Source: Streptomyces liliiviolaceus
GTDB lineage: Bacteria > Actinomycetota > Actinomycetes > Streptomycetales > Streptomycetaceae
Length of the DNA stretch: 64,000 bases
Direction of reading: 5' to 3'
NCBI RefSeq assembly: GCF_018070025.1
Contig: NZ_JAGPYQ010000001.1
Coordinates: 6,944,001-7,008,000 of the forward strand
Position numbers and translations under genes: made by a program. The notes beneath the pieces were generated by a model. That model saw only the letters and a program-made list of their open reading frames with translations. It ran no database searches and was not told the DNA's origin. Position 1 is the stretch's first letter. Each line of letters begins with the position of its first letter. This document shows, piece by piece, positions 25,945 through 35,133 of the stretch.

Positions 25945-26865
25945 TCAGCCGCGCAGGGCGTTCAGGCGGCGCCTGGCGGGAGCGAGTGCGCGCCCGCTGC
26001 GCAGCAGCCCTGACCAGGGGTTCGTGCGGGCCTGGTCGACGGCGTCGGCGATCGTCCAGCGGCGCGGGCCGAGTTCGGCGTCTTCGAGCTGGTCCCAGGC
26101 GACGGGCACGGCGACCGGGGCACCGGGCCTGGCGCGGACGGTGAAGGGGGCGACGGTGGTCTGGGCGTAGGCGTTGCGCTGGATGTCCAGATACAGCCGG
26201 TCGCCGCGGTCCTTCTTGCGGGCCTCGGTGGTGAGCCGGTCGGGATGCGCCTCGGTGAGGGTGTCGGCGACGTCCTTGGCGAAGGTGTGCACCTCGTCGA
26301 AGCCGTGCCGCCCGTCGAGGGGGACGACGATGTGCAGTCCGCGTGAGCCGGTGGTCATCAGGGCGGACGGCAGCCGGAGCTGGTCGAGGAGCTCGCCGAG
26401 CAGCCGGGCGGTGTCGCGTACCGGCTCGAAGTCGTCGGTCGCGGGGTCCAGGTCGAAGACCAGCCGGTCCGGCCGGTCGGCCGTGCCGTCGGAGGAGACC
26501 TTGGCGAGCCATCGGTGCAGGGTCAGGGCGGCCTGGTCGGCGAGGTAGACGAGGGTCGCGGTGTCCTCGCACACGGGGTGCAGGACCGTACCGCCCTCCT
26601 TGGGCACCTCGACGCGGCGGATCCAGTCCGGATAGTGGTCCTGGACGTTCTTCTGCATGAACTTCTGCCCGTCGAGCCCGTCCGGGTACCGCTCAAGCAT
26701 CAGGGGCCGCCCCCGCAGGTGCGGCAGCATGAACGGGGCGATCTCCCGGTAGTACGCGACGACGTCCGCCTTGGTGTACTCCTTCGCCCCTCCGGTGGCG
26801 GGGAACATCACCTTGTCCGGCCGGTGCACCTCGACGGTCCGCCGGCCGGCGCGTACGGCGGTCAT
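25945..26865 (-). CDS. LigD-type polymerase/primase (NHEJ PolDom)
   Basis: 306 residues, the archaeo-eukaryotic primase-like domain used in bacterial non-homologous end joining. Metal/catalytic motif [11 protein letters not shown] (DxD), then [11 protein letters not shown] (SxH), and the third acidic [10 protein letters not shown]. The start region [12 protein letters not shown] is typical. There is no ligase or nuclease domain attached, so this is the stand-alone polymerase version that is common in streptomycetes. Start ATG 26865 overlaps the transketolase stop by ATGA. No ku gene is in the window. Confidence 0.93.
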   Translation of the reverse strand: MTAVRAGRRTVEVHRPDKVMFPATGGAKEYTKADVVAYYREIAPFMLPHLRGRPLMLERYPDGLDGQKFMQKNVQDHYPDWIRRVEVPKEGGTVLHPVCEDTATLVYLADQAALTLHRWLAKVSSDGTADRPDRLVFDLDPATDDFEPVRDTARLLGELLDQLRLPSALMTTGSRGLHIVVPLDGRHGFDEVHTFAKDVADTLTEAHPDRLTTEARKKDRGDRLYLDIQRNAYAQTTVAPFTVRARPGAPVAVPVAWDQLEDAELGPRRWTIADAVDQARTNPWSGLLRSGRALAPARRRLNALRG

Positions 26866-28709
26866 CGCACCACCGCGTTCTCGACCAGCAGTTTCACCGC
26901 GGCCACGATGGACTCGGCGTCGATGCCCGCCGCGTGCAGCTGCTCCGCGGGAGTGGCCGAACCGGGCATGTCCCGTACCGCGAGACGGACCAGCCGCGGA
27001 GTGGGACGGCCGTCGAGGAAGGCGTCGAGGACCGCGTCGCCGATGCCGCCCTCCGGGTGATGGTCCTCGACGGTGACCAGGCAGCCGGTCTCCTCGGCCG
27101 CCTCGCGCAGGGTCTCGCGGTCGACGGGCTTGACGGAGTACAGGTCGACGACCCGCACGGCGATGCCGTCGGCGGCGAGCGCGTCCGCGGCCTGCAGCGC
27201 CTCGTGCACGGTCACCCCGGCGGCGACGACGGTCAGCCGGTCGTCCGTGGAGCGCCGGAGCACCTTGCTGCCGCCGACGGGGAACTCCTCGCCGGGCCCG
27301 TACAGGACGGGCATGGCACCGCGGGAGGTCCGCAGGTAGCGGATGCCGTCGAGGTCCGCCATGGTGGCGACGAGTGCGGCCGTCTGGTTGGCGTCGCAGG
27401 GGTACAGCACGGTCGAGCCGTGCACCGCGCGGAGCATGGCCAGGTCCTCGACGCCCATCTGCGAGGGTCCGTCCTCGCCGATCGCGACGCCCGCGTGCGA
27501 GCCGACGAGGTTGATGCCCACGCCGCTGACAGCCGCCATCCGGACGAAGTCGTGGGCGCGGGTGAGGAACGCGGCGAAGCTGGAGGCGAACGGCACCCAG
27601 CCGCGGGTGGCGAGCCCGACGGCCGCCCCGACGAGCTGCTGCTCGGCGATGTAGCACTCGAAGAACCGCTCGGGGTGTTCCTTGGCGAAGAACTCGGCGC
27701 GGGTGGAGTCGCTCACCTCTCCGTCGAGGGCGACGACATCCGCGCGCGAGGAGCCGAGCGCGGCGAGCGCCTGGCCGTAGGCGTCGCGGGTGGCGGCCTC
27801 GTCCCCCTTCTCCCAGCGGGGCAGGTCCAGGTGACCGGCCCGTACCGCGTGCAGCATCCGGGCGACCTGCGGCTGCGGTACCTCGACGCGCAGGTCCCGT
27901 ACCCCGCCCAGTTCCTCGATCGCCTCGTCGGCGTCGGGCAGCGGCTTGCCGTGCAGGCCCTCGCGGTCCTGCACGGAGGCGACGCCCTTGCCCTTGAGGG
28001 TGCGGGCCAGGATCACGGTCGGCTGTCCCGTCGTGGACACGGCCTCGCCGTACGCCCGCTCGACGGCCTCGACGTCATGGCCGTCGATCTCGACGGTGTG
28101 CCAGCCGAAGGCCCGGAAGCGGCGGGCGTACGCGTCGAGGTCGTGGCCGTGCCGGGTGGGGCCGCGCTGGCCGAGCCGGTTGACGTCCACGATCGCGGTG
28201 AGGTTGTCGAGCCCTTCGTACGACGCGTGCTCGGCGGCCTCCCAGATCGAGCCCTCGGCCAGTTCGCTGTCGCCGCACAGCACCCATACGCGGTAGCCCA
28301 CCCGGTCGAGCCGCTTGCCCGACAGGGCGATGCCCACGCCGACGGGCAGGCCCTGGCCCAGCGATCCGGTGGCGGTCTCCACCCACGGGAGCCGGCGCGG
28401 TGTCGGATGCCCTTCGAGACGGCTGTCCAGAGTGCGGAAGGTCAGCAGTTCGGCGTCGTCGATGGCCCTGGCCGCCTTGTACGCGGCGTACAGCAGCGGT
28501 GAGGCGTGCCCCTTGGAGAGGACGAACCGGTCGTTGCCCGGATGGGAGGGCCGCTCGAAGTCGTAGCGCAGCCGCCGGGCGAGCAGGACCGCCATCAGGT
28601 CGGCGGCGGACATCGAGGAGGTGGGGTGCCCGGAGCCCGCCGCGGCGGCCGCGCGCACGCTGTCGACGCGCAGCTGCTGGCCGAGTTCGATGAGTTCGGG
28701 GGTGTTCAT
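26862..28709 (-). CDS. tkt: Transketolase
   Basis: 615 residues, shorter than the ~690 of the housekeeping enzyme. N-terminal half: GSGHPTSSMSAADLMAVL, LSKGHASPLLYAAY, ATGSLGQGLPVGVG, and the TPP-binding CGDSELAEGSIWEAAEHASY with IVDVNRLGQ. C-terminal half: VALDGEVSDS, CYIAEQQLVGAAVGLA and HAGVAIGEDGPSQMGVEDLA. It would transfer two-carbon units between sugar phosphates. Ribosome site AAGGA lies upstream of ATG 28709. Its stop overlaps the LigD-type gene and its start the NDH-2 stop, so it sits in the middle of a three-gene operon with no obvious metabolic link. Confidence 0.95.
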   Translation of the reverse strand: MNTPELIELGQQLRVDSVRAAAAAGSGHPTSSMSAADLMAVLLARRLRYDFERPSHPGNDRFVLSKGHASPLLYAAYKAARAIDDAELLTFRTLDSRLEGHPTPRRLPWVETATGSLGQGLPVGVGIALSGKRLDRVGYRVWVLCGDSELAEGSIWEAAEHASYEGLDNLTAIVDVNRLGQRGPTRHGHDLDAYARRFRAFGWHTVEIDGHDVEAVERAYGEAVSTTGQPTVILARTLKGKGVASVQDREGLHGKPLPDADEAIEELGGVRDLRVEVPQPQVARMLHAVRAGHLDLPRWEKGDEAATRDAYGQALAALGSSRADVVALDGEVSDSTRAEFFAKEHPERFFECYIAEQQLVGAAVGLATRGWVPFASSFAAFLTRAHDFVRMAAVSGVGINLVGSHAGVAIGEDGPSQMGVEDLAMLRAVHGSTVLYPCDANQTAALVATMADLDGIRYLRTSRGAMPVLYGPGEEFPVGGSKVLRRSTDDRLTVVAAGVTVHEALQAADALAADGIAVRVVDLYSVKPVDRETLREAAEETGCLVTVEDHHPEGGIGDAVLDAFLDGRPTPRLVRLAVRDMPGSATPAEQLHAAGIDAESIVAAVKLLVENAVVR

Positions 28710-30103
28710 GGTGTTCCTTCCACAGGTGGTTGCGCAGGGGGTCCGGGCTGAGAGGGGCCGGGCGCGGGGTGGCCGGGTCGGCCCGGTACGCGGGCCGTTT
28801 CGGGCGAGGCGGTGTCCAGCGGTACCGACCAGGACCGGACGAGGCCGAGCTGTACGCCCTGGCGTGGCAGTACGGCGTCCAGGAGCCAGTCGGCGGCGAC
28901 CCGGACGCGGTTGCCCGGCATCGCGGCCAGGTGGTAGCCGCGGGTGACGGCGCCCGCGGCCGGTCCGGAGAGCGGGATGCCGTACGGGTTGGCGGCGGCC
29001 TTCACACCGCCGAGGTCGACGACGAAGCCCAGGTCGCGGTGGCGGTAGGGGCGGGGGTCGCCGATGCCGAGGGAGGCCGCGACATTGCGTCCCGCCGTCC
29101 TGCCCTGCCGCCAGGCGTGCTGGGCGGTCGTCGGGGTGTACCCGCCCGGTTTCTCCAGGTCGGGTACGGCAGCCGCGTCGCCGCAGGCGAACACCTCGGG
29201 GCGGCCGGGCACCTGGAGGGTCGGTCCGACGAGCAGCCGGCCCTGTTCCATGGCCAGCCCGAGCCCCTCGGCCAGCGGGTCGGGCCGTACGCCGACGCAC
29301 CAGACCAGGGTCCGGGTGCGGACGAGGTCGCCGTCGCTGAGCAGGACCCCGTCCCGGGTGGCCTCCTTCACGGACGTGCCGGTACGGATCTCGACGCCTC
29401 GTTGCCGCAGGACGCGGTCGGCGGTCCGCGAGAGCCGCTCGTCCAGCTCCGGCAGCACGCGCGGCGCGATGTCGACCAGCGTCCAGCGCGGCCACAGGCC
29501 CGTGCGGTGCGGCTGCCCGCGCACCAGGGCGTCGGTGAACAACTGCCCGTGCGCGGCCACCTCGGTGCCGGTGTAGCCCGCGCCGACGACCACGAACGTG
29601 CACCGGGCGGCCGCGGTCGCGGGGTCGTCGTCGGCGGAGGCGAGTTCCACCTGGCGGGTCACGTGGTCGCGCAGGTACAGCGCCTCGGGCAGTCCCCGGA
29701 AGCCGTGCGCGTGCTCGGCCACACCGGGGATCGGCAGCAGTTTGTTGACGCTGCCGGCGGCGAGGACGAGCCGGTCGTAGGAGAGCGTGCCCGTGTCGCC
29801 CTCGGGGCCGGTGTAGCGGACGGTGCGCGCGTCGAGGTCGATGCCGTCGGCCTCGCCGAGCACGAGGCGTACCCGGGGCAGGGTGCCGGTCAGCGAGACG
29901 GTGACGCGGCGCGGTTCCAGGACCCCGGCGGCCACCTGGGGCAGCAGGGGCAGATAGAGGAAGTAGTCCGTCGGGTTGAGCAGCACGACGTCCAGCGGGC
30001 CGGACCTGCCCCGGGCCGGCGCGGAGAGCGTCTGTGCCGCCCGGTATCCGGCGAAGCCCGCTCCGACGATCACGACGCGGGGCCGGGTCATCGGTGGGCT
30101 CAT
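28706..30103 (-). CDS. Type II NADH dehydrogenase-like FAD oxidoreductase
   Basis: 465 residues with two dinucleotide folds: FAD site VVIVGAGFAGYRAAQTL and NAD site VVVGAGYTGTEVAAHG. The usual NDH-2 signatures follow: VWCVGVRPDPLAEGLGL and VFACGDAAAVPDL. A C-terminal helix region (LDAVLPRQGVQLGLVRS) may anchor it to the membrane face, and a Pro/Gly-rich tail follows. NDH-2 enzymes pass electrons from NADH to quinones without pumping protons. ATG 30103 (GGAGG seven bases upstream) is chosen over ATG 30091. The stop overlaps the transketolase start. Confidence 0.92.
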   Translation of the reverse strand: MSPPMTRPRVVIVGAGFAGYRAAQTLSAPARGRSGPLDVVLLNPTDYFLYLPLLPQVAAGVLEPRRVTVSLTGTLPRVRLVLGEADGIDLDARTVRYTGPEGDTGTLSYDRLVLAAGSVNKLLPIPGVAEHAHGFRGLPEALYLRDHVTRQVELASADDDPATAAARCTFVVVGAGYTGTEVAAHGQLFTDALVRGQPHRTGLWPRWTLVDIAPRVLPELDERLSRTADRVLRQRGVEIRTGTSVKEATRDGVLLSDGDLVRTRTLVWCVGVRPDPLAEGLGLAMEQGRLLVGPTLQVPGRPEVFACGDAAAVPDLEKPGGYTPTTAQHAWRQGRTAGRNVAASLGIGDPRPYRHRDLGFVVDLGGVKAAANPYGIPLSGPAAGAVTRGYHLAAMPGNRVRVAADWLLDAVLPRQGVQLGLVRSWSVPLDTASPETARVPGRPGHPAPGPSQPGPPAQPPVEGTP

Positions 30104-30323
30104 GGGTCGCCTCCGGCGGAATCGCTCAAACGGGGCTTTCCGCGTCCCCCTGGCCCGGATGCCCAAACGTCGGGCTCCCGGGGTTCCGGTCGCCGTGCGG
30201 GACGGGCGCGGTTTCTTCGACTCCTACCGACTTCTATCGCAGGACGGCGGCCTCCGCAGCTCCAGAAGTGGACTTCGTGACGCGCCGGACGGGTACGCCG
30301 GCACGACGCACGCGAACGACGAA

Positions 30324-30353
30324 GACCGGGGCCACGTCGTTGTGGCCCCGGTC
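30324..30353 (-). terminator. Perfect 12-bp hairpin after the holin-like gene
   Basis: GACCGGGGCCAC at 30324-30335, loop GTCGTT, exact complement at 30342-30353. It lies 29 bases after the holin-like stop on the minus strand. The rest of 30104-30323 (upstream of the NDH-2 gene) presumably holds its promoter, but no clear boxes are seen. Confidence 0.75.
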
Positions 30354-30382
30354 GGCAAGGGGGTTTCGGGCCGCGCCGCGGC

Positions 30383-30838
30383 TCACCGGGCCCGGGTGTC
30401 CGGTACGGCGTTGCTGGGGGCGACCGGCGGCATCGGGGGCACGGCGGGGCCGTCGGCCGGCGTCCCCGGAGCCGTACCGGCGGGGGCACCGGTCACGGCG
30501 CCTTCGCCGGGCATCTGAGCGGTGCCGCCCGGCGTGGGCCGGGGCGCCGACGGCCGCGCCGCGTTGCGCAGCACGTAGGCCAGCGCGCCGAGCACGGCGG
30601 CGGTGATCAGCGCGGCGGCCCAGTCGGGCAGGCCGATCGCGAGGGCGAGACCGACCGTGAGCGCGAGGGCCGCGCCCGCGTACAGGGCGACGGCACCGGA
30701 CGCGGCGTACATCGCGGCCGTCCGGCGCTGCTTGCGGGTCTGTTCCCGCAGCTCCTCGCGTACGGCGTCGCGGGCCACCTGCGCCAGCTCGTCGGCCAGA
30801 TGCTTGTCCAGATGTTCCATGTGATCGATGCGGTCCAT
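30383..30838 (-). CDS. Small holin-like (Actinobacterial Holin-X type) membrane protein
   Basis: 151 residues from ATG 30838, GGAG five bases upstream. The N-terminal helix LADELAQVARDAVREELREQ is charged and cytoplasmic, followed by two membrane helices (AAMYAASGAVALYAGAALALTVGLALAI split, and WAAALITAAVLGALAYVL), then a Pro-rich disordered tail. This two-helix arrangement fits the holin superfamily III-like proteins common in actinobacterial chromosomes; their cell role is unclear. A longer in-frame start at 30988 is unlikely. Followed by a strong terminator. Confidence 0.85.
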   Translation of the reverse strand: MDRIDHMEHLDKHLADELAQVARDAVREELREQTRKQRRTAAMYAASGAVALYAGAALALTVGLALAIGLPDWAAALITAAVLGALAYVLRNAARPSAPRPTPGGTAQMPGEGAVTGAPAGTAPGTPADGPAVPPMPPVAPSNAVPDTRAR

Positions 30839-30959
30839 GCGCTCCGGGTACCCGCGGCCCCCGGCGCGTAACGCCCGCCCGCCCGCGGCGAGCACGCCCC
30901 GGCACGGGATCCGTACGAAACGATCTCCTTCGCGGCCGACCCCAACTAGGCTCGTGCGC

Positions 30960-31313
30960 ATGGACATTCTGGGAGCCACGCTGCGCATCTGCGTCGACGA
31001 CCTGGAGGCTGCGGTCCCCTTCTACGAGAGACTGGCGGGCGGACCGGCGCAGCGCTTCGAGCGCGGCGGGGTCTCCGTCGCCGCCGTCGGCTGCTTCTTG
31101 TTGATGAGCGGCCCCGAGGCGGAGCTGGACGTGCTCCGCAAGGTCTCGGCGACCATCGCGGTCAAGGACGTCGACGAGGCCCACCGGGTGCTCACCGAGT
31201 CGGGCGCGCACGTCGTCGCGGGCCCGGTGGCGACCCCCGCGGGCCGCAACCTGATCGCGCTGCACCCGGACGGCTACATCTACGAGTACGCGGACCGCCG
31301 CACGTCACCGTAG
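30960..31313 (+). CDS. VOC-family protein (glyoxalase/dioxygenase superfamily)
   Basis: 117 residues, the two-module VOC fold. First module ATLRICVDDLEAAVPFYERLAGG, second TIAVKDVDEAHRVLTESGAHV and the end LIALHPDGYIYEYADR. The terminal E in YEYA is in the usual metal-ligand place. Substrate unknown. It stops two bases before the convergent DUF5107 gene. Confidence 0.88.
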   Translation: MDILGATLRICVDDLEAAVPFYERLAGGPAQRFERGGVSVAAVGCFLLMSGPEAELDVLRKVSATIAVKDVDEAHRVLTESGAHVVAGPVATPAGRNLIALHPDGYIYEYADRRTSP

Positions 31314-31315
31314 GG

Positions 31316-33292
31316 TCAGCCGCCGTCGTCGGTGCCGGGTGGGCGCATCCGGAAGTCGTAGCGTTCCGGCAGGGGTTCGTCGCAGATCCGGGACCACAGG
31401 TCCCCGATCGCCTCGGCCCCCTCGCGCAGGTCGGCCACCTCGAACCCGGCGTCGAAGACGGCACGCGCCGCGCCCTGGTCGCCCTCCGCGAGCAGCAACC
31501 GCGCCTCGATCAGCCGGAACCGGCCGCGTTCGCGGGTCGCCGGGAGCAGTCGTTCCCACACGGACCGCGCGTCCGCGGTGCGCCCCGCGGCGAGCAGCGC
31601 GCCGATCGCCTCGCGTCCGAGCGCGGCGGTGGCCGCCGTCCAGGTCTCGCCGTCGTCGCGCCGCTCCTGGCACAGGTCGTCGAAGGCGTCCGCGTACCGG
31701 TCGGCGGCCCGTTCACGGTTGCCGGCCTCCTGGTCGGCCACGGCGAGGCAGCGGAGCAACGGCCAGAGCGAGGGGGCGAGTTCGAGGCCCCTCTCCCAGC
31801 TGCGCACGGCCTGGGCCCGGTCGCCGGCGTGCCACTGGGCGACCCCGAGGTGGTACTCGGCGAGCGGCTCCGCGGGGGCCGTCTCCAGCATGTCCCGCCA
31901 GTGCGGGGCGACCAGCGTCTCGCCGGGCGGCCCGACCCGGCGGGGCTCGGGGAAGGAACCGGAGCCGAGCAGTTCGGCCCAGGGCCGCTGAGCGTCCCCG
32001 AGCGTGGACTCGTCGAAGGGCGTGCCGGGCAACTTGTGGGCGGCGCGCAGGACTTCAAGGGCACCCCAGCCGGAGCCGACCGCGAGCACCTCCGCGGGTT
32101 CGGTGTCGGCGGACGCCAGCCAGTGCGCGTACGCCGTCTCGAACTCCGCGCGCGGCAGGCGCTGTTGGAGCCCGGACTCGACCTCGGAGCGGGCGGCGGC
32201 CCAGTCGTCGCCGTGCACGAGCCGTGTGTCGGCGTCGATCGGCCCGTACGCCTCCAGCCAGCTCACCTCGCTCTCCGCGTCGAGGCGAACGTGTTCCAAC
32301 TGGGTGCGGGCGAGCCCCGCCTGGATCTCGCAGTAGCCGTCGGTGCCGGGTTCGGTGAGCCATTCCTGCCAGCGGCGCCCACCGGTGCCGGTGCCCCACA
32401 CGAAGAGTTTGCGTCCGCGCAGCACGTCGGTGGACGTCTGCACCAGCCCCCGCCCGGCGTCGTCCAGGGCGGCGATCCAGCGCCGCCGCCCGTCGGGCAC
32501 CTCGTAGAAGTAGTCGGCCGGATACCCGCCGCGCCGCGGGTACGTCCGGTCGACGCCCTCGTGCACCGGGACGGGTACGCGGCGCAGCCGTCGCTCGTAC
32601 CCGAAGTGCCAGGCCTCCTCCGCCGGCGCGAGGACCCTGCGCGCCTCCGGGACCGCGGTGTTGGACCACCAGTACAGCGGCGCGGCCCGCTCGTGCGGAT
32701 TGCGGACGCGTACGCCGACGTACAGGAAGTCGGAGCCCTCCGGCAGCCACAGGTCGACCTGGAAGGGCAGGTCGCGCAGCCGCTCCCACTCCCACAGGCG
32801 CAGCATGGGCGTGCCGTCGGGTGCGGTGACCCGGGCCGCGTGCAGCGGTGCGCAGGCGAGGGTGGAGTGGCCGGTGGCGCCGATGTTCCACTCGATGCCG
32901 CCGGAGAACCAGGCGCCGTTGAGCGCGAAGTCGGCGGGCTGCAACACCGGGTTGCGGTAGAGGAGTTCGCGGTCGGACGGCTTGTGGAAGAGGGAGACGA
33001 CTCGGCCGCCGAAGCCGGGCAGCACGGTCGCGCGCAGCCGGTCGTTCTCCAGGACGATCGTGTCGACCTCGCGGGGCGTACGGCTTCTCCCGTACCCGTC
33101 CCGGACGCGCTCGGGCAGGAGGCTGCGCAGTGGCTCGTACGCGATCTGCCGGGCCATGCCGCGGGGCAGGCCCGCGCGTTCCCGCTCGTCCACGTGGTGC
33201 GTCTCGTCGAGCGGGCGCAGTGGGGGCAGGGGGTTGGCGGGGCCGGGTTCGGCGACCGGAAGCGTCAGTACGTCACGTCGGATGGTCGTCAC
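31316..33292 (-). CDS. DUF5107 domain protein with C-terminal TPR-like helices
   Basis: 658 residues. Residues ~75-370 form the DUF5107 region (IVLENDRLRATVLPGFGGRVVSLFHKPSDRELLYRNPVLQP in pieces, later GGIEWNIGATGHS), which resembles the beta-sandwich of galactose mutarotase-like proteins. From about 480, helical repeats such as EYHLGVAQWHAGDRAQAVRSWERGLELAP match TPR units. Such proteins appear linked to carbohydrate handling, but a reaction is not established. No signal peptide. Convergent with the VOC gene. Confidence 0.85.
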   Translation of the reverse strand: MTTIRRDVLTLPVAEPGPANPLPPLRPLDETHHVDERERAGLPRGMARQIAYEPLRSLLPERVRDGYGRSRTPREVDTIVLENDRLRATVLPGFGGRVVSLFHKPSDRELLYRNPVLQPADFALNGAWFSGGIEWNIGATGHSTLACAPLHAARVTAPDGTPMLRLWEWERLRDLPFQVDLWLPEGSDFLYVGVRVRNPHERAAPLYWWSNTAVPEARRVLAPAEEAWHFGYERRLRRVPVPVHEGVDRTYPRRGGYPADYFYEVPDGRRRWIAALDDAGRGLVQTSTDVLRGRKLFVWGTGTGGRRWQEWLTEPGTDGYCEIQAGLARTQLEHVRLDAESEVSWLEAYGPIDADTRLVHGDDWAAARSEVESGLQQRLPRAEFETAYAHWLASADTEPAEVLAVGSGWGALEVLRAAHKLPGTPFDESTLGDAQRPWAELLGSGSFPEPRRVGPPGETLVAPHWRDMLETAPAEPLAEYHLGVAQWHAGDRAQAVRSWERGLELAPSLWPLLRCLAVADQEAGNRERAADRYADAFDDLCQERRDDGETWTAATAALGREAIGALLAAGRTADARSVWERLLPATRERGRFRLIEARLLLAEGDQGAARAVFDAGFEVADLREGAEAIGDLWSRICDEPLPERYDFRMRPPGTDDGG

Positions 33293-33351
33293 ATGACCAT
33301 GGAACAGGCTGGACGACGTGCCGACCAGAGGCCCTCCCGGTCAGGATCCGG

Positions 33352-34260
33352 TCAGGATTGCGCAAAGGCGGCGACGACGATGTCGGCCAGGAGGGCACCG
33401 GCGGTTCCGTCGGGGTCCAGGTCGGGGTCGTAGATGGTGACGTTGAAACCGGCGCACTGCGGGGAGGTCACCAACGGCCGCAGCAGCGCGGTCAGTTCGT
33501 CGGGCAGCAGCCCACCGGCGTCGGGGCTGTCGACGGCCGGCATCACGGAGGGGTCGAGCACATCGGCGTCGAGGTGCACCCAGAAGCCGTCCAGATCCGG
33601 TACGTCGAAGGCCTCGGCGGTGGCCCGCGCGAGGGCGTCGGCGCCCCACTCGCGGATGTCGCCGACGGTCACCGTGGGGATCTTCAGCGCGGCCAGCTCG
33701 GCCCGGTCGTCCTCGAACTCGTCCCGGATGCCGAAGAACCGGATGTCCTCGTCCCGCAAATAGGGCTTCAGCCCCTCCAGGTCGGTGAGGTCGTCCTGCC
33801 CGCGGCCGGTGGCGAGGGCGACCTCCTCGCCGCCCGCGGCGCCGATCCGGTCGGAGTTGCCCGGGTGGCGGAAGTCGTGCGAGGCGTCCACCGCGGCGAG
33901 GCCGTAGCGACCGATGCGGCGCAGTGCGAGGGAGGCGCCGAGCTGGATGGAGCAGTCGCCGCCGAGGACGACGGGCAGCTCCCCGGCCCGTACGTGCCGC
34001 TCGATGCGGTCGGCGAGGGTACGGGTGTATCGGGCGAGCGCGGCGGCGTTGAAGACGCCGTCGCCCTCCTGCCAGTCGCCCCGGTCGTAGCGCGGCGGGA
34101 CGACCACACCGCCCTCCAGGGCGTTCAGCCGCCGCACGATCCGCTGCTCGCGCAGGGCGCCGGCGAGCTTGTAGCAGCCGGGGACCGTGCCGGGGGCGGG
34201 CGGCCGGAGGCCGAGGTTGGAGGGTGCGTCCAGGACGACGAGATTCCTCAGGGCACTCAT
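33352..34260 (-). CDS. Arginase/agmatinase-family protein
   Basis: 302 residues with the ureohydrolase fold. The metal motifs are recognisable but altered: GGDCSIQLG in place of GGDHS, VDASHDFRHP in place of DAHxD, and the final HLDADVLDPSVMPAVDSPDAGGL intact. These hydrolyse guanidino compounds such as arginine or agmatine; the altered residues leave the substrate uncertain. Start ATG 34260 overlaps the upstream GNAT gene by ATGA, so the pair is an operon. Confidence 0.88.
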   Translation of the reverse strand: MSALRNLVVLDAPSNLGLRPPAPGTVPGCYKLAGALREQRIVRRLNALEGGVVVPPRYDRGDWQEGDGVFNAAALARYTRTLADRIERHVRAGELPVVLGGDCSIQLGASLALRRIGRYGLAAVDASHDFRHPGNSDRIGAAGGEEVALATGRGQDDLTDLEGLKPYLRDEDIRFFGIRDEFEDDRAELAALKIPTVTVGDIREWGADALARATAEAFDVPDLDGFWVHLDADVLDPSVMPAVDSPDAGGLLPDELTALLRPLVTSPQCAGFNVTIYDPDLDPDGTAGALLADIVVAAFAQS

Positions 34261-34802
34261 GTTCGAATCATATCGGCGGTGATGGCCCACCGCTCATGGT
34301 CGCGCCAGGCTCCGTCGATGAACAGGAAGTCCGGCGAGTACCCCTCCAGGCGGAACCCGCAGCGGCGGGCCAGCGCGATGGAGGCGGTGTTGTCCGGCTG
34401 GACGTTGATCTCCAGCCGGTGCAGTCCGAGCGTGTCGAACGCGTACCGCACGACGAGGTCGAGCCCTTCGCTCATCAGCCCGCGTCCGGCGGCGTGCGCG
34501 AAGGCCCCGTATCCGAGGGCGCCGCACAGAAAGGCACCCTCGACGATGTTGTTGATGTTGATGAACCCGGCGATCCCTCCCCCGTCCTTCTCGCAGACGA
34601 AGAACCCGGCCTTGCTCGGATCGTCGATGAGCCGCCCGGCGTACGAGGTGTAGGCGGCGGCGGTTCCGGGCGGGAAGAGCCACGGCTGATGCAGGGCCTT
34701 GCTCTCCCGCACGCGGGCGGTGAACTCGGGGCCGTCCTCGTGACTGAACAGACGTATGCCCACGTGGGGGCCTTCGGCGAGGTACGCGGTGCTGCCGGAC
34801 AT
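34257..34802 (-). CDS. GNAT acetyltransferase (RimJ/RimL type)
   Basis: 181 residues. The GNAT core is IAGFININNIVEG, then GYGAFAHAAGRGLMSEGLDLVVRYAFDTLGLHRLEINVQPDNTASIALARRCGFRLEGYSPDFLFIDGAWRDHERWAI in pieces. The GRGLM...V region binds acetyl-CoA, and NxxSIALARRCGF is the family marker of RimJ/L. Likely an N-alpha or small-molecule acetyltransferase. ATG 34802; overlaps the arginase-type gene. Confidence 0.9.
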   Translation of the reverse strand: MSGSTAYLAEGPHVGIRLFSHEDGPEFTARVRESKALHQPWLFPPGTAAAYTSYAGRLIDDPSKAGFFVCEKDGGGIAGFININNIVEGAFLCGALGYGAFAHAAGRGLMSEGLDLVVRYAFDTLGLHRLEINVQPDNTASIALARRCGFRLEGYSPDFLFIDGAWRDHERWAITADMIRT

Positions 34803-34884
34803 GCCGCCACGGTACGCCTGCGGCGGGCTTGTTGCGGGGCGGGGCGGGGCTGCGGCCGGTGGGCATCTGCGGGCGCGCCGTGGC

Positions 34885-35110
34885 TGGCCGCGCAGTTCCC
34901 CGCGCCCCTAAAGACAGGGGGCCCGGCCTCCAAGGGGCGCGGGGAACGGCGCAATCTTTTGCCCTTTAGGGGCGCGGGGAACGGCGCAGCCTTTTGCCCT
35001 TTAGGGGCGCGAGGAACTGCGCGAGCAACCCCCACCGACCCGCAGATCCCACGAACGCGCGGCCCCCAGGGGCGCGGGGAACGGCGCGGCTCGCCCCCAC
35101 CAGGCCGCAG
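34885..35110. repeat. GC-rich repeat cluster with two tandem 35-bp units
   Basis: Five copies: one minus-oriented near 34890 and plus-oriented copies with GGGG at 34934, 34969, 35004 and 35069. Copies at 34934, 34969 and 35004 are exactly 35 bases apart with a CTTTTGCCCTTTA-type spacer, giving a local tandem array. It fills the 331-base gap (34803-35133); no gene is seen. Confidence 0.85.
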
Positions 35111-35133
35111 TCGAACAACCGGCCCGCGGGACG

